The position numbers and the translations under genes are program-made. A stretch of DNA of 64,000 nucleotides from NCBI GenBank assembly GCA_024919035.1, contig CP103442.1:496001-560000 (forward strand), in the 5' to 3' direction. The stretch comes from Methylophilaceae bacterium LSUCC0401 (GTDB taxonomy: Bacteria > Pseudomonadota > Gammaproteobacteria > Burkholderiales > Methylophilaceae). The notes under the pieces were generated by a model, which worked only from the letters and a program-made list of their open reading frames with translations, searched no databases and was not told the origin of the DNA. Below are positions 17,473 through 26,452 of the stretch, piece after piece. Numbering within the stretch: position 1 is the first letter of the stretch; every line of letters starts with the position of its first letter.

Positions 17473-19418
17473 TTTTAAGAAAAAACTTTGAGACCTTAAC
17501 AATTGCATTTATATCAATCTCAGTTAGTTTTATTGCAATTTCCTTACCCGTTTCTCCAACAGAAAAATATTTATTAACTATGATTGTTAATTTTTTATAT
17601 ATATTGACATCTTCAATATTTTTTAAAAATTCAAATTTCAATTTTTATAATCCTAAAAATCTTATTTTATTAGTTATAATTTTTTTTATTTTTTTTCTAT
17701 TTAATTCATTTGAATTCTATTTAAATAAAATACCAGGACAATACTGGATATTTTTTATAATTTTATTGACAACTATAATAATAGTTTCTGATAAATATTA
17801 TTATTTTTTATATAACAAATATATAACTAAGTTATCAATTATTTTATTTCTTTGCGTTTTATTTTTTATTTTTACAGTTTACGCAATTGATATTGATCAC
17901 CCCTATATGGCAAACAATCTTAATTATGGTGTTGTTGTTATGCCAATAATTAATTTAATGAATGGCTCAGACATTCCAATCATTAATCAATCACAATATG
18001 GTTTGTATCCCTATTTTTTGAAATTTTATTTTCAGTTTGTTTCATTTAATTTTTATAATATTAATTTATTCTTTGCAGCTATATTTATTATTTCACTCTC
18101 GATACTATTTTTTATATTAGTAAAAATTAGTAAAAATGTTTTTATATCCCTAATTGCTTTGCTTTCATCAATTTGTTTACTTACCGTATTTGGAAATGTT
18201 TGGCCTGGGGAATTATATTTTCAATTTACTCCAATAAGAATTTTTATACCGTGTGTAGCTATTCTTTTGTACTATTTTTTTTTAAAGGGAAATCTTAATT
18301 ATTATTCTTTTGTCACACTACTATGTGTATGTTTTTTTTGGAATTTTGATACTTCTATTGCTGTTTATCTTTGCTGTTTTATATCTCTTATTATCAATAA
18401 AAATATTCGTTTTTTTTCTATTAAGAATTTATTTTTTATTTTTGCGCCTTTTTTATTTTTTATTTTTTTTCAAATATATTTAAAGTTTTCAACAGGAATT
18501 TTTTTTAGTATATATGATTTATTTGAACCCCTGTTTACATTTAAAAATCATTCTGATTTTAATACAAATAATCTCCCATTATTATTTATTTTAATTATTA
18601 ATTTGTATTTCTTTATGTACTTTTATTTTAATAATAAAAATATTAGGAATAGATTGGGTCTTTTCATATCGTTACTAAATTTATTTATTCTTCCATATGG
18701 CTTTAGGTCTCCGGCACCACTAGCTCTTTGTAGCTTCTTAATTCCTATTAATTTCTTATTTGTTTTAATAAATAATAACTATATTATTTATTCCCAAAAA
18801 AATAATATTAGATTTTTATATAATTTTGTATCTATATCCCCTTATTTTCTTTTATTGTTTATTTTTGTTTTTGATTTAAATAATAACAATGCTTTTAAAT
18901 TCATTAATATTCCTTTTTATGAAGATAACTATCAATATTACGTACCGGACAATGATATTAGTTTTACTATTAGCGCATCAAAATTTGATTTAATTGAGAG
19001 GAATATTAATCCAATTTGGATAAATAAAATTAACACAATAAATTACTTTTTGAACAATAATATAATTTCAACCTCTGACAATATTTTTGTAGCTTCTGAA
19101 CGAGATCACTTTTTCTACTATTACCTGAAAACGAATACTCCACATAAATTAGTAAATTGGCTTCATGTATCTGAATATGACCATTGGGGTTCTATAAGAA
19201 AAAAAATAAATGATAAAAAATTTGAATTTATTATTACAGATTCTTCATTTCTTTATGAGCATGCTGGAAAAGGTGGGAAAGATGGATCATATAACTTTGA
19301 ATTATTTTATAGAGTTTTACAAGAAAATTATGAAAAAATAATAGAACTTCATGATGGGTATGAATGGTATTATCCAGGATATCAAAAAAGTCTTACAACT
19401 TTATATAAACGAAAATGA
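17463..19418 (+). CDS. Large GT-C-like multi-pass membrane protein
   Basis: A 651-residue protein with about twelve hydrophobic segments over the first 470 residues and a soluble tail. I do not recognise a family. A periplasmic loop near residue 140 (YAIDIDHPYMANNLNYGVVV) carries clustered acidic residues in the expected GT-C position, and the tail has SERDHFFYYYLKTN and HVSEYDHWGSIR. ATG 17463 lies in the repeat; the TTG at 17460 is also in frame. Its stop overlaps the next start as ATGA. Probably a polyprenyl-phosphate-dependent periplasmic glycosyltransferase, by layout only. Confidence 0.6.
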   Translation: MIDVLRKNFETLTIAFISISVSFIAISLPVSPTEKYLLTMIVNFLYILTSSIFFKNSNFNFYNPKNLILLVIIFFIFFLFNSFEFYLNKIPGQYWIFFIILLTTIIIVSDKYYYFLYNKYITKLSIILFLCVLFFIFTVYAIDIDHPYMANNLNYGVVVMPIINLMNGSDIPIINQSQYGLYPYFLKFYFQFVSFNFYNINLFFAAIFIISLSILFFILVKISKNVFISLIALLSSICLLTVFGNVWPGELYFQFTPIRIFIPCVAILLYYFFLKGNLNYYSFVTLLCVCFFWNFDTSIAVYLCCFISLIINKNIRFFSIKNLFFIFAPFLFFIFFQIYLKFSTGIFFSIYDLFEPLFTFKNHSDFNTNNLPLLFILIINLYFFMYFYFNNKNIRNRLGLFISLLNLFILPYGFRSPAPLALCSFLIPINFLFVLINNNYIIYSQKNNIRFLYNFVSISPYFLLLFIFVFDLNNNNAFKFINIPFYEDNYQYYVPDNDISFTISASKFDLIERNINPIWINKINTINYFLNNNIISTSDNIFVASERDHFFYYYLKTNTPHKLVNWLHVSEYDHWGSIRKKINDKKFEFIITDSSFLYEHAGKGGKDGSYNFELFYRVLQENYEKIIELHDGYEWYYPGYQKSLTTLYKRK

Positions 19419-21148
19419 ATATTTGTGTTAAAGAAAAATTAAAAAAATTATTTCCTTTTATAGTTGTTATTGTATTTTTTTCTCCAATTTTATTTTCTGG
19501 GTATCTTGGTGATGATATGTACAATAGCCTAATATATGGTTCAATGTTATACACTGATACATCATTATTTGAACGTATTATTGCTGAATCAAAAGGATGG
19601 ATATTTGGGTCTGGAAGACTATTTATTTTTAATTGGATTTATATATATTCAATTTTTTACTTTATTCAAAGTGTATTAATTGTTAAATTCATTTGCTATA
19701 CAATAGTTTGTGCAAATATTGTTATATTTATTGAAATTATTAAAAATCTTTTTAAATTTGACGTTAAGAATAGTAAATATTTAATAGCAATAATTATATC
19801 CTATTTATTATCAGTTCAATTTTCTAAAACTCATGACCCAATCTTAGCGTTTGCTTTTATAGTTCCGCTTGTTACGTTATTAAATTTTTTATCAATTTTA
19901 TTGATTATAAAATATAAAAATAATTTTATTGTTTATATTATTTCTCTACTTCTATTTATATTAGCATTAATAACATATGAGTTAGCATATATTTTTGTTC
20001 CAATTATAATATCTATAATTTATTGTATTTATAAAAAAAACAAACCCTTTTTTAAAATAATTCCTTTTCTATTGATTCCACTGGTCTTATTTCTTTTTAT
20101 AATTTATTTAAAAGCTTTTGTAATACAAACAGATGAACATCCAAATGGAACTTATCCAGATTCAAATTTTAATTTTAATTTAAGGATGATTTATGCTTTT
20201 TTAATTCAAACTGCTGCGTCAGTTCCATTTATGCAGCATTTGAAGGTATGGTTATTTGTATTAATAATTCCTTTTATTATTTTCTTTAAAAATTTTAGTT
20301 TATACAACTGTATTAAAATTTATAAAGATAACTTTTTATTAAAATATTTACTTGGAATTGGATTATTACTGCTTATTTTACCATCATTAATTATCTCTTT
20401 TTCTGGCCATCAGCATCATTTAGTTATTGATGGATTTGGAGCTTCATATTTATCAAGTTATATTCAATCTTTTGGTTTCGCTCTTATTTTTTTCCCGATT
20501 ATCTCTCAGTTATTGTCAAAAAAAAATGGTGTTCTTTTATTAGTATTTCTTCTCACAGTTAATTTTATTTTAAACGCTCGTATTGTTAAATCATTAAATT
20601 CCTCATTTAAATTCTCAAGAGAAATTATTGTGAATGCTTCTAAAGAAGGAATTTTTAATAATTTCAATAATGGAACATATGTATTTAGATTTATGAGGCA
20701 GCCATCAGATTATTTTTGGCATTACGCTCAACTTACAAAGAAGAAAATTAAAACATGTGAAATGGCAAATATTAATCAAGAAGAAATTGATGCTACATAT
20801 AATTATATTAATTGTCTTACTGAAATAGGAACTAAGCCACTTATAAGAAATAATAAGTTTATTGTTTATGATTTATCAAAAAAAGATACATATGCAACAC
20901 ACTACGTATTAGATAAAAAAGGTAATGGTTTCTATTTCGTTGCAAAAATAAAAAATATAACTCTTGAAAAATATACTAATAATATTATTTCAATAATAAG
21001 TGAAGATATAAAGATTTATGAAACAAAAACAAAAAAAATTAAAATTATTGACCATGAAGTTTTTGATTTATTCCCAGTTATGAGCATTAATAAAACCAAA
21101 GAATTGAAAGAATTGAGTGAATATGAAAAAGTTTTTATTCAACTTTAA
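19415..21148 (+). CDS. GT-C-like membrane protein, paralogue A of a tandem pair
   Basis: A 577-residue membrane protein. Just after the first helix it has SGYLGDDMYNS (Asp33-Asp34), a GT-C-like catalytic loop, followed by LFERII and KGWIFGSGRLFIFNW. Later landmarks are THDPILAFAF, TYELAYIFVP and SFSGHQHHLV. The same landmarks in the same order occur in the next gene, so the two arose by duplication. The soluble C-terminal region of about 170 residues begins near residue 405. It starts within the previous stop (ATGA) and overlaps the next gene by 26 bases. Substrate unknown. Confidence 0.65.
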   Translation: MNICVKEKLKKLFPFIVVIVFFSPILFSGYLGDDMYNSLIYGSMLYTDTSLFERIIAESKGWIFGSGRLFIFNWIYIYSIFYFIQSVLIVKFICYTIVCANIVIFIEIIKNLFKFDVKNSKYLIAIIISYLLSVQFSKTHDPILAFAFIVPLVTLLNFLSILLIIKYKNNFIVYIISLLLFILALITYELAYIFVPIIISIIYCIYKKNKPFFKIIPFLLIPLVLFLFIIYLKAFVIQTDEHPNGTYPDSNFNFNLRMIYAFLIQTAASVPFMQHLKVWLFVLIIPFIIFFKNFSLYNCIKIYKDNFLLKYLLGIGLLLLILPSLIISFSGHQHHLVIDGFGASYLSSYIQSFGFALIFFPIISQLLSKKNGVLLLVFLLTVNFILNARIVKSLNSSFKFSREIIVNASKEGIFNNFNNGTYVFRFMRQPSDYFWHYAQLTKKKIKTCEMANINQEEIDATYNYINCLTEIGTKPLIRNNKFIVYDLSKKDTYATHYVLDKKGNGFYFVAKIKNITLEKYTNNIISIISEDIKIYETKTKKIKIIDHEVFDLFPVMSINKTKELKELSEYEKVFIQL

Positions 21149-23270
21149 TTTTTTTACATTTTTTATTTATTTAATTTTTATTATTTTTTTAACTCCTCTA
21201 TTAATTCTTGGGTATGCTGGAGATGATATTTACAACTCTCAAATTCTGGGAATCCTAATTGAAAGAAATCAAACTCTTTTTGAACGCATCTTGGAACAAA
21301 CATATGGATGGATAATTGATAGCGGGAGATTATTTATCTTTAGTTATCCAATACTTTATCTATTTCATATTTTTTTTAATGATCCAATTTTTATAAGAAT
21401 TATCGAAATATTATTAATTTTATCAACTTCAGTAATTTTTATGCGAATAATCAATAAAATTAGTAATGTAGAAATTAGTAGTTCTATTTTTATTATAGTT
21501 TTATTGATACATTTTCAATTTAGAAATTGGCATGATCCTTTCCTTATATTTCCATCACATCTTGTAATTTTTTTAGCTTTTTTTTTGTTTTTATCAATAT
21601 ATCAGTTCATTTTATATCTAGAAAATGAAAAAAATAAATATTTATTTTTTTCATTTATTTTATTTTTATTTTCAATATTTATCTATGAGTTAGCAATACC
21701 GTTTATTTTAGTTTTTTTTGTTTATCCTTTTGTGAAGAAAATTAGTTTTTCAAGAAGTATTTTCTTATTAAAGTTTCATATTTTCGCTGTTTTTATATAT
21801 TTCATTATTTTTTTTATAGTAAAATTTTTTTTGCATGATGTATCAGATATTTCCTATAATACATTTTCAAATTTTAATGTAATAAAATCTGCTACTGCAT
21901 TTTATTTTCAGCTCTTATCATCCTTTCCCTTATCCGCAATAACTATAAAATCTAATTTCAATATTTATATATTTCTATGTTTATTTGTGTTCTTCAATAT
22001 ATATTTTTATAAATTTATTCACTCTGACTCTATTATAAAAAAATATAATTTTATTAATTTCAAGCATTTAATTTTTTTTGGAATATTAATTTTTATTTTT
22101 CCAATTATTCTTGTAGCCTTTTCTGGACATCGTGATGAGATAATAAATGCTGGTTATGGTTATGGCTATTCTCCAGTTTATTTTCAATATTTTGGGTCTT
22201 CTATTTTTATAATAATATTTCTTATTTTTATTTTTTTTAAAATTTGTTCATCAAAATATAAATTTATAAATCTTATTTTTATTTTGTCAATTTCATTTAT
22301 TTTTTCATTATTTCTTTCTTCTACTTATATTAATAATATGCAGATTATAAAAACTGTAAATAAGATTGATAAACTTCCAAGATCTATTTTAGATAATGCT
22401 TTTTCAAATAATTTATTTTCTGAGTTATCTCCTAATTCTAATTTGATAAGAATTATGAAAAAGGGAGTTGATTGGAAGTGGTACTATTTTTCAAAGACTA
22501 AGTTTGAATTTAAAATTTGTGATTTTTTATCACAAGACTATTCAAATAATAAAGATAAGTTATTACCATTATCTTATTGTCTGGATTATTCTAATACAAT
22601 TAATCGCAAAGGCTTAAATTATATATATCCAGATAATCTTTGGGTTACATCATATTTCTATAATAAAAATGATGGTGAAAGTGGTGCCATTGTTACCTTA
22701 TCTAAAATTTCACAAGTTATTTTGACTGAAAATATGGAAGTTGTTAGCTTTTTACCAGAATATACACATATATTTGACAACAAAGATAGTACTATTAAGA
22801 CTATTTATGATCCAGTTGATGTTTTAGATTTGTTAAGAAATGAATTTCTAGATTTAGATTCATCATCAAATGTAGATAATATATACAGGCTAGTTGATAA
22901 TAATTTTGTATATCGAATTAAAGACTTACTACCCAAGGAGGGAGCCATTAATTCTTATTTGAATTGGGTGAATAAAGATTTTGAAATTGATTTTTTTAGA
23001 ATTAATAATGACTCTGATGTTAAAATAAATATTTATTCAGAGATAATTAACCTAAACAAACAAGATTTTAATATAACCATTTCTACCCCAAAATCTATTG
23101 AAAATTTTGTTATTAGAAATGATAAAATAAATGAATTAAATTTCAGTTTGGATCTACTTGAAGGGCACACTAGTATTAAAATTCATAGCAATGCTGAAAT
23201 ATTTGAAAATGGTGATCCAAGAAAAATCAAATTTGGATTAAAAAATTTTAAAATCGTTCCTAATAACTAA
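21123..23270 (+). CDS. GT-C-like membrane protein, paralogue B with extended C terminus
   Basis: A 715-residue relative of the preceding protein. It repeats LGYAGDDIYNS (Asp34-Asp35), LFERILEQ, YGWIIDSGRLFIF, WHDPFLIFPS, IYELAIPF and AFSGHRDEII in the same order. After the membrane part it has an additional beta-rich C-terminal domain of about 130 residues that paralogue A lacks, possibly carbohydrate-binding. ATG 21123 is chosen over GTG 21117, which is also in frame. It ends three bases before the CDP-glucose gene, placing the GT-C block directly next to the CDP-sugar pathway. Confidence 0.65.
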   Translation: MKKFLFNFNFFTFFIYLIFIIFLTPLLILGYAGDDIYNSQILGILIERNQTLFERILEQTYGWIIDSGRLFIFSYPILYLFHIFFNDPIFIRIIEILLILSTSVIFMRIINKISNVEISSSIFIIVLLIHFQFRNWHDPFLIFPSHLVIFLAFFLFLSIYQFILYLENEKNKYLFFSFILFLFSIFIYELAIPFILVFFVYPFVKKISFSRSIFLLKFHIFAVFIYFIIFFIVKFFLHDVSDISYNTFSNFNVIKSATAFYFQLLSSFPLSAITIKSNFNIYIFLCLFVFFNIYFYKFIHSDSIIKKYNFINFKHLIFFGILIFIFPIILVAFSGHRDEIINAGYGYGYSPVYFQYFGSSIFIIIFLIFIFFKICSSKYKFINLIFILSISFIFSLFLSSTYINNMQIIKTVNKIDKLPRSILDNAFSNNLFSELSPNSNLIRIMKKGVDWKWYYFSKTKFEFKICDFLSQDYSNNKDKLLPLSYCLDYSNTINRKGLNYIYPDNLWVTSYFYNKNDGESGAIVTLSKISQVILTENMEVVSFLPEYTHIFDNKDSTIKTIYDPVDVLDLLRNEFLDLDSSSNVDNIYRLVDNNFVYRIKDLLPKEGAINSYLNWVNKDFEIDFFRINNDSDVKINIYSEIINLNKQDFNITISTPKSIENFVIRNDKINELNFSLDLLEGHTSIKIHSNAEIFENGDPRKIKFGLKNFKIVPNN

Positions 23271-23273
23271 ATT

Positions 23274-24056
23274 ATGAATAATATAAATAAAGTTGTTATT
23301 TTAGCTGGAGGATTTGGAACTAGAATAAGTGAAGAATCAAACACTATTCCAAAGCCAATGATTCAAATTGGTAATAAACCTATCTTGTGGCATATTATGA
23401 AAATATATTCACATTACGGAATTAATGAATTTATTATCTGTTGTGGATACAAAGGTTATGTTATTAAAGAATTTTTTTCAAATTACTTTTTGCATTCATC
23501 AGACGTTACCTTTGATATGTCAAAAAATAAAATGATAGTTCATAAAAAATATTCAGAACCCTGGAAAGTTACTCTAATTGATACTGGAGAAAATACTATG
23601 ACAGGTGGAAGGTTAAAAAAAATTAGTCAGTATATTGATGAAGAGGAAAATTTTTGTATGACATATGGAGATGGTGTTTCAAATATTAAGATTGATAATC
23701 TAATTGAGCACCACTTAAAATCTGGAAAAAAAGCAACCATTACAGCTACACTTCCACCTGGTAGATTTGGATCTCTTGTTGTAGAAAATGATCTTGTTAC
23801 TTCATTCACAGAAAAACCAAGAGGTGATGGAGCTCTAATTAATGGAGGTTTTTTTGTTTTAAATAAAAAAGCATTAAATTATATTAATAATGAAAAAACT
23901 ATTTGGGAAAAAGACCCTCTTGAGCAACTTGCCAAAGAACATGAATTATCATATTTTCTTCATGATGGATTTTGGCAACCAATGGACACCTTGAAGGATA
24001 AAAATTTACTTGAAGAATTATGGAATAAAAATGAGGCCCCCTGGAAGGTATGGTAA
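23274..24056 (+). CDS. rfbF: Glucose-1-phosphate cytidylyltransferase
   Basis: RfbF (DdhA) makes CDP-glucose from CTP and glucose-1-phosphate, the entry to CDP-3,6-dideoxyhexoses. The 260-residue protein has the nucleotidyltransferase N terminus VVILAGGFGTRISEESN with TIPKPMIQIGNKPILWHIMK spread over the next motif, then TGGRLKKIS, CMTYGDGVSNI and ATLPPGRFGSL, all characteristic of the cytidylyl rather than the thymidylyl branch. The end HDGFWQPMDTLKDKNLLEEL is also diagnostic. It overlaps rfbG by seven bases. Confidence 0.96.
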   Translation: MNNINKVVILAGGFGTRISEESNTIPKPMIQIGNKPILWHIMKIYSHYGINEFIICCGYKGYVIKEFFSNYFLHSSDVTFDMSKNKMIVHKKYSEPWKVTLIDTGENTMTGGRLKKISQYIDEEENFCMTYGDGVSNIKIDNLIEHHLKSGKKATITATLPPGRFGSLVVENDLVTSFTEKPRGDGALINGGFFVLNKKALNYINNEKTIWEKDPLEQLAKEHELSYFLHDGFWQPMDTLKDKNLLEELWNKNEAPWKVW

Positions 24057-25135
24057 AGACCTTAAATTTCTGGAAAGATAAAAATGTACTTGTTACGGGA
24101 CACACTGGTTTTAAGGGAACTTGGCTTGTAAATTTACTAACCCAATTGGGAGCAAAAGTTTCCGGATATTCATTAAAAAATGAATTAGACTATGGTTTTT
24201 ATCATAAAACTAAAACTAATCAAAAAATTAATAGTTTCTATGGAAATATTTGTGATAAAAATAGCTTAAAAAGCTTTATGGATCAAGTAAATCCTGAAAT
24301 TATTTTTCATCTTGCAGCCCAGCCTTTAGTCAGATTATCTTATATAGATCCTGTAGATACATATAATACAAATGTAGTAGGGTTGGCAAATATTTTAAAT
24401 ATATCTAGAGAAACAAAAAGTTTAAAAGTTTTTTTAAATATTACTTCTGATAAGTGCTACGAAAATTTCGAATGGGATTGGCCTTATCGTGAGAACGATT
24501 TAATGGGTGGTCATGACCCTTATAGTAATAGCAAAGGATGCGCAGAGCTTCTTACTAAAGCCTTCAGAATGTCTTTTTTTAATCCAGATAATTATAATAA
24601 GGAACATAATATTTGTCTTTCAACTGCTAGAGCTGGGAATGTTATTGGAGGCGGAGATTGGGCACAAGACAGAATTATTCCAGATTTAATTAAATCTTTA
24701 ATAGAGGGAAAAAAACTAGAAATACGATCTCCAAATGCCATCAGACCCTGGCAGTTTGTACTAGAACCATTGAGAGGCTATTTGACTCTTGCAGAATTTA
24801 TGTATGAGGATGGATTAAATTTTTCTGGTTCTTGGAATTTTGGACCTGATAATAAAGACAATATAACTGTAGAGGAAATGATTAATATGCTTTCAAAACA
24901 TTTAAATATAAACGATTTTTATCAAATAATAGAGTCATCACGGTATCATGAAGCTAAATTGCTAAAACTAGATATATCAAAAGCAAAAAATACACTTGGT
25001 TGGAAACCAATATTAAATATGAATGAAACGCTAAAATTTGTTGCTGAATGGTACATAGGTTTTATTAATAACGATAATGTAGACGATCTTACTAACAAAC
25101 AAATTAATGACTATATTAGTTTAATAGAAAGTTAA
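24050..25135 (+). CDS. rfbG: CDP-glucose 4,6-dehydratase
   Basis: RfbG (DdhB) converts CDP-glucose to CDP-4-keto-6-deoxyglucose with NAD. It is an extended SDR of 361 residues: the Rossmann motif TGHTGFKGTWLVNLL near residue 16, FHLAAQPLVRLSY, NITSDKCYEN, and the catalytic DPYSNSKGCAEL (Tyr-X3-Lys). RAGNVIGGGDWAQDRIIPD and RPWQFVLEPL are specific to this dehydratase. It lies between rfbF and rfbH in the standard ddhABC order. Confidence 0.96.
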   Translation: MVKTLNFWKDKNVLVTGHTGFKGTWLVNLLTQLGAKVSGYSLKNELDYGFYHKTKTNQKINSFYGNICDKNSLKSFMDQVNPEIIFHLAAQPLVRLSYIDPVDTYNTNVVGLANILNISRETKSLKVFLNITSDKCYENFEWDWPYRENDLMGGHDPYSNSKGCAELLTKAFRMSFFNPDNYNKEHNICLSTARAGNVIGGGDWAQDRIIPDLIKSLIEGKKLEIRSPNAIRPWQFVLEPLRGYLTLAEFMYEDGLNFSGSWNFGPDNKDNITVEEMINMLSKHLNINDFYQIIESSRYHEAKLLKLDISKAKNTLGWKPILNMNETLKFVAEWYIGFINNDNVDDLTNKQINDYISLIES

Positions 25136-25138
25136 ATA

Positions 25139-26452
25139 ATGACAACTGATAATACGATAAAAGAAATACAAACTTTTGTAAGAAGTGTAACTAAAGAAAA
25201 GTTTAAATTAGAACGATTTGTTCCTGGTGAAACAGTAATACCTCCTTCTGGAAAAGTAGTTGGCAATGAGGAATTAGAACTTATGATTGAAGCATCTCTA
25301 GATGGCTGGCTTACAGCTGGAAGATTTAATGAACAATTTGAAAAAAAATTGGCAAATTTTCTAGGAGTTAAACATCTTCTAACTACTAATTCAGGATCTT
25401 CAGCTAATCTTTTAGCCTTTTCTGCCCTGACTTCTAGTCTTTTAAAAGATAGAGCAATTAAAAAAGGAGATGAGGTGATTACTGTTGCTGCAGGTTTTCC
25501 AACTACAGTAAATCCAATAATGCAGTTTGGAGCAGTGCCAGTATTTGTAGATATTGATATTTCAACACATAATATTGATGTACAACTTATTGAGTCAGCC
25601 ATTTCAGAAAAAACTAAAGCAATTATGATTGCTCATTCTCTTGGAAATCCATTCAATTTATCAAAAGTTCTTGATATATGTAAAAAACATAATTTATGGT
25701 TAATTGAAGATAATTGTGACTCCCTAGGTTCAAAATATAATAATCAATATACTGGTACATTTGGTCATATTGGAACATTGAGTTTTTATCCAGCACATCA
25801 CATTACCATGGGAGAGGGTGGAGCAGTATTTACTAATGATCATATTTTAAAAAAAGCAATTGAATCTTTTAGAGACTGGGGAAGAGATTGTTATTGTGCA
25901 CCTGGTAAAGATAATACATGTGGAAAAAGATTTAATTGGAAATTAGGTAATTTACCTGAAGGTTATGATCACAAATACACTTACTCTCACAATGGATATA
26001 ATCTCAAGATAACTGATATGCAAGCTGCATGTGGGTTAGCACAACTTGATAAACTAGATTACTTTATTCAAAAAAGAAAAGAAAACTTTAATTACCTTCA
26101 TGCTAAGCTAAAATCAATTGAAGAGTATGTAATTCTTCCTGAAGCTACTCATAACTCTGAACCATCATGGTTTGGTTTTTTGATTACACTTAAAGAAAAT
26201 TGTGGTTTTCAAAGGGTTGATCTTTTGAAATACCTAGATCAATATAAAATTGGAACACGACTTTTATTTGCTGGAAACCTTACAAAGCAACCATATATGA
26301 AGTATGAGAATTATAGAATTGCATCTGATTTGAATAATACTGATTATGTGATGAGTAATAGTTTTTGGATTGGTGTTTACCCTGGCTTAACAAGTGAAAT
26401 GTTAGATTTTGTAGTAACAAAATTAGAAACATTTTTTGGAGTAAATTTTTAG
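25139..26452 (+). CDS. rfbH: CDP-4-keto-6-deoxyglucose 3-dehydrase (E1)
   Basis: RfbH (DdhC, E1) is a PMP-dependent iron-sulfur enzyme that removes the C3 hydroxyl of CDP-4-keto-6-deoxyglucose. It has a DegT/AHBA-aminotransferase fold, but the Schiff-base lysine is replaced by His220 in PAHHITMGEGG, as in characterised E1. The [2Fe-2S] ligands are all present with the exact E1 spacing: Cys193, then 57 residues, Cys251, one residue, Cys253, seven residues, Cys261. Length 437 residues is normal. It needs the reductase E3 (DdhD/RfbI), which is not in this window. Confidence 0.97.
   Translation: MTTDNTIKEIQTFVRSVTKEKFKLERFVPGETVIPPSGKVVGNEELELMIEASLDGWLTAGRFNEQFEKKLANFLGVKHLLTTNSGSSANLLAFSALTSSLLKDRAIKKGDEVITVAAGFPTTVNPIMQFGAVPVFVDIDISTHNIDVQLIESAISEKTKAIMIAHSLGNPFNLSKVLDICKKHNLWLIEDNCDSLGSKYNNQYTGTFGHIGTLSFYPAHHITMGEGGAVFTNDHILKKAIESFRDWGRDCYCAPGKDNTCGKRFNWKLGNLPEGYDHKYTYSHNGYNLKITDMQAACGLAQLDKLDYFIQKRKENFNYLHAKLKSIEEYVILPEATHNSEPSWFGFLITLKENCGFQRVDLLKYLDQYKIGTRLLFAGNLTKQPYMKYENYRIASDLNNTDYVMSNSFWIGVYPGLTSEMLDFVVTKLETFFGVNF

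Noticed and set aside
25132-25602. Long antisense reading frame opposite rfbH
   Set aside because: The translation is Ser/Ile-rich without any recognisable motif and lies fully opposite a confirmed gene; it is a shadow frame.
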